DNA of 64,000 bases, taken from Haliclona indistincta (taxonomy: Eukaryota; Porifera; Demospongiae; Haplosclerida; Chalinidae). Below are positions 49,116 to 58,504 of the stretch, one piece after another. Below the pieces are notes generated by a model. It made no database searches, was not told the origin of the DNA, and saw only the letters and a list, made by a program, of their open reading frames with translations. Made by a program: the position numbers and the translations under genes. Every line of letters begins with the position of its first letter. Within the stretch, counting starts at the first letter, position 1. The stretch is taken from NCBI GenBank assembly GCA_964017065.1, contig OZ024787.1, positions 11,326,989 through 11,390,988 on the forward strand, read 5' to 3'.

Positions 49116-49226
49116 GAAGTTTGCCGTGAGGAGTTCACTCTGTTGAAACCGAACTGAAATAGCGACATGCCTACACATGCAGCTGCTGTTAACTGACACG
49201 TGTTTAAGTTATTAAATCCATGTAAG

Positions 49227-49742
49227 ATGGCGTCACCAACAGAAATCACGTTTCGATTTTTGTGTGGTCTCAGAGGGTTTCATGTGTACAGCAAGGACTG
49301 GCAACCTAGAACTAATGAAGTACTGTCAGCTATTCACGAACGAAACAATGTATACGATCGCTACGCTATTGCTGCGCAGAAGAGGCTACCTGGAAGAGTA
49401 GGACCGTCTACGATCGGGCACTTGCCGAAGGAAATCTCGAGGATTACCAGGTTTATCATTCACTATGGAGCCACTGTAACTGTCAGAGTTATTAGTACAA
49501 ATCATCGTAGATCTCCTCTTGTACAAGGAGGACTTGAAATACCAGTGGAGGTATCCGTGACGATGAATAGCTCTGAGACGAACAGCGTCGCACTAACAAA
49601 ATACGAAGAACTAGTGAAAGGAAGTTATAAGGAACCGGTTGATGGAACCTTTGACGATATTACTGGCAAGATTCTTAAGGAATTGGACAGCGACAGCGAT
49701 AACACAAGCGACGAATGTTCTGACGACGAGTCTGAGGCGTAA
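49227..49742 (+). CDS. HIRAN-domain protein, transposon passenger
   Basis: 171 residues from the ATG at 49227 (AAGATGG context). The window shows HIRAN signatures: FRFLCGLRGFHVYSKDWQP at the start, NNVYDRYAIAAQKR in the middle, then IGHLPKEISRITRFIIHYG and LVQGGLEIPVEV. The C-terminus is acidic (DSDSDNTSDECSDDESEA). HIRAN domains bind 3' DNA ends or related structures in HLTF/Rad5 and are also found in standalone proteins. An AATAAA lies about 50 bp past the stop. It is head-to-head with the pogo transposase, 100-200 bp apart, inside the same terminal repeats. This suggests it is an accessory gene of the transposon, but a host gene trapped between the ends is not excluded. Confidence 0.8.
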   Translation: MASPTEITFRFLCGLRGFHVYSKDWQPRTNEVLSAIHERNNVYDRYAIAAQKRLPGRVGPSTIGHLPKEISRITRFIIHYGATVTVRVISTNHRRSPLVQGGLEIPVEVSVTMNSSETNSVALTKYEELVKGSYKEPVDGTFDDITGKILKELDSDSDNTSDECSDDESEA

Positions 49743-49883
49743 CCAGAGATGGGCGTGACAATTTTAATCATTATTATTCATGTGAATCAATAAAATTTAT
49801 TTCTACGATGTCATAAATTTGCGATTTTTTCTCCACTCGCAAAAATCGCAAAAATTAGTACTCGCAAACATTTGTAGCTTTAA

Positions 49884-50474
49884 CCCTTTAATTACTAAAT
49901 TATCCAGCTGAAATTTTAACCTCGTAAATGCTGACCACTTCTCTCGTGAATATCTCGTGTGTCTTTTGAGCTACTGGTCTCAAATTTGCGTCCTTTTACC
50001 CCAGTGAGTAGCCGCAATTGCCCACACTCAAGTCGGTCAATATGCCCCTCCCACTTCGAAAGTGAAGCCGATAAAGTGCAACGACCTCGTCAAATTTTGC
50101 TCAAAGTTAGTACTTTGGGGCTGGCTGCTGGAAAGTACACACAAATAGCAGTGGTTTTGGTGAGTGCAAAATGTAGCCCAGATCATAGAGAATGTCCAAA
50201 AATGTGTTTCCGAGCACCCTGAAGCCATAAAATGTCCAAATTTTCTTGGCAGCCATTTTGTTTTTCCTAAAATGTTGTGAATTTGAAACTGAAGCCATAG
50301 AAATGCCGTCGCCATAACGTTTAGCGCAGGGGGCGCGCCGAAAACCGGTCAATTTTTTGCGGTTATTTGTATTCTTCAATTTGGCTTAATTTTGGGATAT
50401 TTTAACACTTTTTGATAAAGTTATGGTGTCTGAAGTATGTATGTCGCCAAAAGGCGACATTAGGGGTTAAAGGG
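49884..50474 (+). mobile_element. piggyBac-type MITE, copy 2 (591 bp)
   Basis: Same length and orientation as copy 1, with few differences, and TTAA on both sides (49880-49883 and 50475-50478). The hairpin TGTCGCC-AAAA-GGCGACA is present. Confidence 0.9.
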
Positions 50475-50478
50475 TTAA

Positions 50479-51408
50479 GGTAAAAGCCATATAACATACA
50501 CAAAATATCCACAAACACAACTATCTACCATTCCACAAACACAGCTACAGCTTTTGATGCCTGTATACATGATTTCTGGACAGCAACAAGCGCTTTAGTT
50601 ATGCAATCAGAAGCCAATCAGTGCTGACCACAATTCAACTGGGCGTGTCTACAACAGCACACGCATACTGGACACGAGCGAGAAAACCTTCCATGGCTTG
50701 TTTACACAATTTCTCTGGACCTGTGCTGCTATCCTGAAGTGAAATTCTAACATATCAGCTTCTACGTACTCAACTGTGGATAGCTTTGACTCCAGATCGC
50801 CAGCAACAGCCATGATCAATCGTGAGTGAGCAAATTGCGCCATAATTCACAAACTAAGCTTCGTATAAGTTTCACATGATCGAAAGTGAGATAATACCGT
50901 GTTCTACTTGCATTGCTAGTTTCAGGGCTTAACTTTTAGCGCGTGCTACAAAACCGAACCAGGTGATGCAGTAACTGACGAACAGAGCCTTAAAACCAAA
51001 ATCCTTACAATTCATTTCCAAGCAAATAATTATCGACTTTAGCTTGTGTTGCACGTTTCAGCGCTTAGTTTTCAGTGAGCGACGAGAAATCCTGCCGACA
51101 GACAGACACATACACACATACATACACAAACCGACTACCGTATGCCCCGTGGCTCCGCCCACCGAGGCATAACAATAGCTAAGGCAATGGGTTTGTATAG
51201 CCAAGACAAACTATGGTACCATCTCACCTGTAGCAGCATCTAATTTTAGTTGTTGTTGCTCCGAAATTAATACACAATGTAACACTATTGCATAACGGTT
51301 CCCTCATGTCATGCTACTAAATTGCAGAGCGTGTGGAACTTGCTGCACCAATGAGTCTTGTGTGACCGAATAAATACAGAATACCTTGTCTAGTACTGCA
51401 ACTTCATA
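50479..51408. other. Non-coding stretch with one decayed family exon
   Basis: At 51228-51260 the minus strand still shows the splice-bounded exon that in gene C (54999-54952) encodes EQQLKLDAAT; its 5' half is lost. The rest holds no recognised feature. Confidence 0.55.
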
Positions 51409-51994
51409 CCGTATAGCCGGTTTTTTTTGATGGTCAAATATTTTGTACATAAAATTTTAGATTGGATCTAATTTTCGAAGCGCTTTGACCATTCGAAAAT
51501 AAAATCCGATTCTAAACAAATTATGTTACAACGTAAATTTTGTTCGCCTACATAAGTGTTGACGGCAGGAGAGCGTACTGAAGAGACGGTAGCTATTACA
51601 GCATACCATCCCATTCTGCTCTTTGTTCTGGAGAATAGATGATGTATTTTCCTCGGCGCTTCCTTTTTGCTAAGCTCTGCAGCTGCATCACCCTGGTCAC
51701 CGGCAGCCCGGTTTGCTGCCGCTATAGCTCTAGGTGGAATAGATCAAGCGACAGGCTACCTTGCAGGTTCAGCAAAACGCTTTTCTGAGGAGTAGGCAGA
51801 CGCTTGAAGTAGTTTTCAATCGACATCTCGCATCTCCTATAAGCAATCCAGGCTTCATACACGTGGCGACTGGCGTTGCTAGGGAAATTTACGGTAGCGT
51901 TATTTTTGGTATGGTTCAAATTTTCGTGGATTTAATTTTCGAATTGCAGTCGGTGATCGAAAATAAATCCAATCGAAAATAACCGGCTATACGG
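51409..51994. mobile_element. mariner-type MITE, 586 bp
   Basis: Inverted ends CCGTATAGCCGGTT (51409) and AACCGGCTATACGG (ending 51994), flanked by TA. The duplicated segment at 45.6 kb has the uninterrupted site (AATAGAAGTTGAC), which supports insertion with TA duplication after the segmental duplication. Confidence 0.88.
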
Positions 51995-52651
51995 TAGAAG
52001 TTGACTAACAATTTTGGAAAGAGAACAGGTCAGCTACAAGAGAGTCAGATGCTTTATTAGCTGCCATGTCATTGCGTACACACCACACATCGTATTATGA
52101 TGATAGATATCCAGGAATAATTTTTTTTACACTTTTACAGTACTTCCGGCTAATGGTGAGGCACCACCTTAAGCACTATAAGCTTCATCAGGAGCATAAT
52201 TATAAGGGGAAGGAGCGTTCAACTGTGGATAACAATGTCTAAAGTCTGCCGCTTGCGATGCAAAAACCTTCCCCTTATAAGGAAGGTGTTTGCTGGCCAG
52301 CAACCATGCATGCACTAAACGTTCACTTGTTTTAGCTGGAGATGGGCAGGATGAACATTAGTCGAATACGGCAATTGAACGCTCCTTATGCTTCCGGGTT
52401 CACACACATACAGTGTGACACTCAAGCACTGTGTATATACATAACTGCATGCTCTTATCCCTGGAATCGAACCTACAAGCTAAATAATTTGGTGTGTGCA
52501 TTAAACCCAATCCTATCCTTTGGTACAGCACAACAACAAAAATTGTGCCAAGAGACAGAGTCTTTGTAAAGGTACTTGATTTGTGAACACACTTTTGCAA
52601 AGCTAGGTGTTACAATGTATTTTTTACTCTTAATGACTTGAAATGTGTTAC

Positions 52652-52741
52652 CTGGTGATTTATCTGTTGGTACGTCACTGATTGATGGTAACTGATGCTG
52701 TTCAATGGTTCTGGGGTCCTCCCATTGAGTGGTACGAGTGT
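52652..52741 (-). CDS. Gene C, exon 8: second half of the WW domain
   Basis: The exon 52741-52652 joins in phase 1 to 54689 and reads NTRTTQWEDPRTIEQHQLPS then ISDVPTDKSP. It holds the second WW tryptophan and proline. It ends at a GT donor (52651-52650), so a further exon is expected but was not found. It is separated from exon 7 by a 1.66-kb inserted element. Confidence 0.8.
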
Positions 52742-52802
52742 CTGGAAGAGGAGAGAACAAACAATTAGATGAGTATTGTTGGGCATGTTAGACTGTCATT
52801 AA

Positions 52803-54458
52803 CCCTCGGCGCATGCGCGAGGGTTACGGTACTTGGTTTGTCATTCGTTCGTTCTGTCTGTCCAATGAGCTGCAGAGACCATCGCTCACTTCTGAAACTC
52901 GGTAAAGGTATGAACAGGCTTAGCATGACAATGGCTTGCAATGTGACTCGCGGATTTTGCTAAAGTGCTTTTGTTCTCGAGTTATGTATGGCTGGCTCAC
53001 CTTGACGGCCGTTTTTGACCTCTCTGACGACAAAAGCGCCCATAGTTGACTACCTATAAGTACTTGCAGATTCCATCTAAACTTCAGGACAGCTCTGGGG
53101 TGCGTAGACATCTCAAGAAAAAGCCTATCAAAGCCAAGAGCAATGGCTATCCAGGGGGGGTACGACAAACAATTTAATATGACGTATTGCTGACATACGA
53201 CACGCCCACTAACGAATGGAATGTATGCAGGATAGTTTAAACAGTTTGCCATCGCACTATAGTACATGATATTGAGCTCAGGTGTGCATTGTTCACACTC
53301 CAGATCAAGGCAAGTAATAGAGAGGTTAAGTTTTACGAACGCGTAACGTGTAACCTGTAGACTCGCGTTAGACGTCACAGGCAGGCTACTAACGGCGATT
53401 AAGTTTTGCAGGCGTAGCGGGTAATACCTGTACTCGAGCATGTAGTAGAGCACTCGGGTGTGTAGCTAAGAAGACAAGAGACGACCAGGATTCGCGTTGA
53501 GCATGGTTCAAAGGGTAAACAAAACGCTTGTAGCTCGACAAACTAACCAGCAGCTTGATGAGCCATGGTCGTTCCTGCCCTGACGACTTGTACGGGCGAA
53601 GGACAGCTCGTATCGGCGTTTCAAAAAGTCGAGCATGTAGAGCAGGAATCAAGCTACACATACATCTGTAACAAACGTGGAATTGATGAAACTTAGAGCA
53701 ACAAAATCCACAGGTAAACTGCCAACCCGTAGACAGTGGTCTACACGCACTGTACGGGTAAAATCAACGGGTAAGCCAGCCCAGCCCACTTATTGTAGCG
53801 CTCACGTGATCTTTTACACGTTACGCGTGCACGTTACACGTACAGGTAATAAAAACTTAATCTCTCTAATATTCCAGAACAATCTACTGAAAATAGTTGA
53901 AACAAGTTTCTACTGTTAAAGTGATTGGACAACATTTGTGCGTATTGCAGCCAGAGTTTGTGCGCCACAGTCGCAATTTCTTTACATTATTAACTGAATG
54001 ATGCTCAAGAATGATAGCGATGCTGTTTTGATCACGTTGGTGCTTTCTTGGGTGAATAGTTTTGCCAACCAATTCTCCATCTTCGTCTCTCTATACTGCA
54101 AAAACTAAAAGAGGTAAGGGTGGGGTAAGGTAGCTTAAACGAAAGCTCTTGGGTAGTAGTATCCATTCCGCAACACACTTACCATTGAAATTGTCCTCTA
54201 AAGACGAAGCTGACCAGGAAAGTCGCAATGTATTTTGATTTACCCAACGAGCAGTAACGTCAGCATTACGTCAGAATAAATTAGCTTGTCGTACCCCCCC
54301 TGATGGCTACCTACTCAGTGTTCATGGTCACGCCCACTTGACACACCTTTTGATTAGCAGTGCAATTTTCAATAGTGCAAAGGTCCTTCTGCAAACCATA
54401 ACTAAGGAGGTAACTCTACAATGTGCAACACGCCGAGGGTTTTGTGAAGTCTGTTCAT
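52803..54458. mobile_element. TTAA-flanked element (about 1.66 kb) in the WW intron of gene C
   Basis: The left end CCCTCGGCGCATGCGCGAGGG (itself palindromic) follows TTAA. The right end contains CACGCCGAGGG plus about 20 bp more before TTAA (54459-54462). The equivalent introns of the 46-kb copy and of gene D lack it. A second element is nested inside (53151-54302). There is no transposase; the longest ORF (53453-52920, minus) is not recognised. Confidence 0.65.
53151..54302. mobile_element. Nested inverted-repeat element, 1152 bp
   Basis: Inverted ends CAGGGGGGGTACGACAA(A/G) are flanked by ATGGCTAT (53143-53150) and ATGGCTAC (54303-54310), an 8-bp duplication with one mismatch, as in hAT elements. 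The interior has a further inverted pair around GCGTAACGTGTAACC and its mirror near 53820. No transposase domain was recognised. Confidence 0.72.
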
Positions 54459-54688
54459 TTAATTATTTTTGTCTAAAAAATGATCACGACAAAAGGTTTA
54501 TCAGCGGTTTCATGAAATTACTAGACCAACATTATAGAAGATCATTAATTTTGACTGTTTCATAAAAAAACTTTACCACTATTCAAGGCTTTAAAAAAGT
54601 CAAACTCTAAAACATTATTTGACTGGTTTGGATGTGAGGATACACTACAGTTATGTAGAAACATGAATGCTGTTCAAACTACACTTAC

Positions 54689-56509
54689 TGTGATTAATAA
54701 AGAATACACGACCATCAGGTCTTGTACGTGACTCCCAGCCAGCCTAGAGGAACAGACAGAGCAAATATATAAACCATTGCCCTGTCATTGTTGTACATTG
54801 CTTACTGGTAATGGAGCCTCAGGCATCTGAACAGCTATGTCTGCAGAAACAGTTGATAACAAATTCATAGTTTATTTAGATCCCATGCATGTAACAATAG
54901 CTAAGGCAATGGTTTGTATAGCCAAGCCAACTATGCTATCTATCATCTCACCTGTAGCAGCATCTAATTTTAGTTGTTGTTCAGCATCTTGAGCAATACC
55001 TATACAAAGAAACACTCAATCAATTTTGAGTCATGTATGTGTGTACATGTTGTACCTTGCTTTAGCTGAGAGGCCATTTCTTCAGCCAGTGTCTGCATCT
55101 GCTCAACTTGTGACATAGCACTGACAAGTGGTACTAGTAAGTGAGGCTCTTCCTCCAGTCCAAGAGTCTTCAGGAATGAGCTGCCAGTGACCTTACTGGA
55201 GGACAACAGAGCTATCTTCTCCTTCGATATCAGAGCAGAGCCAGGGCTGAGTTGAGTGAGGAGAGATTGACATGTGTGCTCATCAGAGACTGCTTCAACC
55301 AGACGATGGTAGAAATCAGTGTAAATCTTCTTTAGTGTTAGAATATCCTATAGATGAAAAACGTCTATGTAGATATTTTTATATCTCACAGCAGCCTCTT
55401 ACCTCCTCCAGAGTGCTAGGAAAGACAACTCTCCCATCTACTGTCACCTCTTCTACTCCAGCATCTCTAAAAATAGTGGCATTCTCGATGGCTAAAGTTG
55501 TAAACTTGGCACATTGATCCTCCGGGAAGAACCATGAGATGATCACTGACCCAACTTTTGCATGCATACGAACTAAAGACCAGCGACGTTTATCAAATGC
55601 CTTCAGTGCGAGTTTCTCGATATCTTTCAGATTTCGATTGTTAGCCAACCCTTTAGAAATCATGATGGTAAGCTTTACTGTTTGTCCGGCTATGAGAGGC
55701 TCAACTTTGGTTGCAACAGCATGTTGAAATTCAAGAACAGTGGTGTCCAAAAGAAACTGTTCTTTCTCTTCTTCATACTCTTTAACACGCTCTGTTAACT
55801 GATCTTCCTTGAAGTAAGCAACAAGTTGCTGGAGATAGTAGGTGTTAAATGTGTCCACATGCTCTTTACGTAGCTGTCGTAAGAGTGCATCAAAACTAGA
55901 GCATCGGCTGAACTTATCGGTGTCAAATTGGTCATCAAGAAAGAACTGCGCTTCAGAGAGGTTACACTCATACTTGGTCAGCAGACCAAGAAGATCGGTT
56001 AGCATATTGGTAAACGAGGATTCCAAATCTTGTAATCTTTCTATCACAGCAGCCGTTTCTTCAGCTTCAATCTCATCGTCATTTTCATCTGCAAGTAGAA
56101 GAGTAAAAAACGAGATGATTTTATAGCTTAATAAACAGTTAGGCCCACCTTCATTATCACCAATACTAGGATCAGTTGCTAATACATATTTTTTGCTTAG
56201 TGCGGCAGCCAGATTACAATAATCATTATCCTGTAGTGCTCGAATCACATCTTTCCATGAGGCATCTGTCTTGTACTGGAGCCAAAACTGGAACATCTTG
56301 AGCTTCCAGTTTTCAACACCTCCATTGGGGTCTTCTGTCACAATACTCTTGAGCTTTCTGCCAGGAATACCCAGTGTCACACCAAACACTTTCCAGTCAT
56401 CAGTCACTTCCTTGAGCTCCTTTATCAATAACTGCTCTGTTGGTACATCTGAGAAAATTAATAGTAATAAACTCACAACTCAAACAGGCTTCCACTTACT
56501 GTCTGACAT
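54689..56509 (-). CDS. Gene C, exons 1-7: Death domain, module, CARD-like domain, first half of WW
   Basis: Exons: 56509-56500 (MSD micro-exon), 56448-56149, 56088-55403, 55347-55056, 54999-54952, 54840-54806 and 54743-54689. Exon 2 is a Death domain (LIKELKEVTDDWKVFGVTLG, FQFWLQYKTDASWKDVIRAL). A 60-nt intron without stops precedes exon 3, an acidic linker (DENDDEIEAEETAAVIERL) and the module (LSEAQFFLDDQFDTDKFSRC, GSVIISWFFPEDQCAKF, AGVEEVTVDGRVVFPSTLEE). Exon 4 is CARD-like (SSKVTGSSFLKTLGLEEEPH). Exon 5 is a small helix (GIAQDAEQQLKLDAAT), exon 6 a proline-rich linker (DIAVQMPEAPLP), and exon 7 the WW start AGWESRTRPDGRVFFINH. All phases agree and no stop interrupts, so this is the best-preserved member. 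A cytosolic adaptor role is inferred. Confidence 0.85.
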
Positions 56510-56919
56510 GTTGCAGAATCATTGGGTCTGACCCCTTGCATACAGGCCTTGTTAATTTTTGCATGACGTAAAAGTAAAATTGAAATCACCACGCATGCGT
56601 ACAAACGTGGTCATGCAACGCACAATTATACGGAAATGTACAAGATAACCACGTTTTGTTGTTGCTTTTGACGGTGTACATTGTACACTTACTTGAACCT
56701 ATTGTCCTGCGAACGTAAGGTAAGCGGCTTTTAAAGTATTACTTTGCATTAAAAAAGTAATTTAAATCGGATACAAAGTTACAGTTGTTACGTGTAAAAA
56801 TTTATTTTAAAATCGCTAGCTTCGCTGCAGATCAGAACTTCTGCGAACGCGTGAAAATGTTGTAGGCCGTGGTAGTAATTATTATTTCGCAGTGGGCACG
56901 TGTTGCCTCATAGCGCGCA
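56510..56919. promoter_or_regulatory. Divergent promoter region between gene C and the plus-strand gene copy
   Basis: The 410 bp between the opposite start codons are repeated, with small indels, at 62820-63180 between gene D and the intact plus-strand gene. Shared blocks include CGCATGCGTACAAA, GGTCATGCAACG, ACAATTATACGGAAATGTAC and AAGATAACCACGTTTTGTTG. Conservation between the duplicates and its position suggest a bidirectional promoter. No clear TATA box was seen. Confidence 0.5.
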
Positions 56920-57260
56920 ATGTCTGAATTTTCACCATACAGCGACTGTGCTGCAGCAGCCATCATGGAGCAGTGCCGGATCAATGATGCTCCGAGTAGA
57001 GATGCATCACTAGTTTGGCGCTCTGGAGCTGAACTGGACAAACCAGAGACGAATCATGCAGCACTGAACCGACAATGCAACTGGACGACGGACGTTGGCA
57101 ATCATCTACTACAATCGACTACTGAGCATGCACTCGCAAGCAGTTGGAGTCGCCTATTAAAATCAAACCAATCGTGCTGGGAGAATTGACACTTTTTGAT
57201 ACAGTCCGTCGGTGTCTCCTCCAGGATTTATCCGTGTTCGCTTGACGTGACGAACACTAG
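56920..57260 (+). pseudogene. Broken copy of the plus-strand gene at 63224
   Basis: It starts MSEFSPYSDCAAAAIMEQCR and shares INDAPSRDASLVW and GAELDKPETNHAA with the intact copy (ISDAPARDASLVW, GAEQDKPETNHAA). It then loses frame by several indels; matching DNA continues to about 57260 (GACGTGACGAACACTAG). The frame ends at 57189 in CWEN. It is a pseudogene as read. Confidence 0.7.
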
Positions 57261-58500
57261 ATGCACGCCGCCTTCCTTCCTAATCGCATGATACAGATCA
57301 TACAAAAGTTGACCCTCCCTTTTACTTCAATTAGCTTCTCTTCACGCCCATAGCAACCAGCGAATCGCAACTGCAAGTGGTCTCTGCTAACAATAAAGAC
57401 GACTCAGACTCAAACAAATTAACTGTATCTACTATAGCAGTATCTTCCTCCTCAACAACAGCATTCAACCTAATATATGACAGTGCTCCCAGTGCAGCAA
57501 GCATCATTTCTTCTAAACAGCCTGACGATGCTCCCACCGCTGTCAGCTCTTCTTTACCTAGTTCTTCTCTGTCAATTTCAGGAGGCAGCAACAACACGGA
57601 CACAGAATCAAAATCAGAAGTATCCAATGTCATCGTACCTCCTCCCCAGTCTCATAGGCACTGCTGAGGAAGCGATTCCAGTCTACGATATGTATCAAAT
57701 TCGCAATATCGTCTCCTGTTGCTTCTTCTGATAAAGGTACTAATACCAGATCATGTCCTCATTGGTAAAGAGCAAGGCAATGAATAACTCAGTCTCAGCA
57801 GCACCAGTCTCCTCTACGAGTTCACCTCTCTCTCTGTAAAAAGTACTTCAACCAGTGTGTCCTCTTCCTTGGCTATCAGTAATCTAACTAGATCCTCGTC
57901 TTTCACTCCATTCACCTCTCCAAAACAACTTTTACCGACAGTACTAGTCGACATAGTCAGTTAATCGATTAGTCTGATCTGGACTCTACCAATTACTCAA
58001 AACAGATTCTTTCTGCACACAGTTCAATTAAGCACTACGAAATCTACTACATGAAATCAGCTTCTTCATCGGACTCTGTTTTCTCCAGGTGTGCCAAATA
58101 TGGTTCAAACTGGTCTAGTCTGGGCATCATTGCTGCTCTCCCACTCTTCATGTCTGTCACTGTGACTAAGTTCAATCACCAATCCTGCTACCTGTTCATC
58201 GTGAAAGGTTCCTTGACTCTGAACAACAACACATTCGTGATATACAGCTCCGTCAAAGAGATTTTTATTTAATTTTCATGAGAAAACAATATCATTTACT
58301 AATTTATATTTGCACTGTTTAATCTTCTCTGCCTCATTTTTTGGCATTCGATCGTTTCACATTAATTTTTATCTGCTTTTGTTATTATTATCATAATGCA
58401 CATTTTCAGTTATTTTGTATTGTACCAGTCCTGTGATCTATGTTTGTACTCAACTCTATCTGCTAGTTATGTGTTGTGTCATAGCTTTGGTCAGAATAGT
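57261..58500 (+). other. Ser/Thr-rich open stretch, possibly decayed exons of the plus-strand gene
   Basis: A plus-strand ORF at 57377-57667 encodes a Ser-rich, low-complexity peptide (VSTIAVSSSSTTAFNLIYD). Further on, short frames follow a pyrimidine-rich pattern up to about 58270. Its position downstream of the broken gene copy suggests remains of its later exons, but the intact copy leaves the window before they can be compared. Confidence 0.35.
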
Positions 58501-58504
58501 CTTA

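Larger units (their letters stand above)
47543..49880. mobile_element. pogo-like transposon with a HIRAN passenger gene (2338 bp)
   Basis: Terminal inverted repeats AAGCTACAAAT are bordered by TA on each side (47541-47542 and 49881-49882), the Tc1/mariner/pogo signature. A subterminal motif CGAGTACT(T/A)ATTTTTGCG occurs inverted near both ends. It carries two divergently transcribed genes: a pogo transposase on the minus strand and a HIRAN-domain protein on the plus strand. It lies exactly between two piggyBac-type MITEs. Confidence 0.85.

Noticed and set aside
46949..50474. Conserved small proteins of about 87-95 residues repeated at 47.0, 50.0 and 58.8 kb
   Set aside because: All lie inside the three MITE copies, in several overlapping frames on both strands, without domain motifs. 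Shared DNA explains the similarity.
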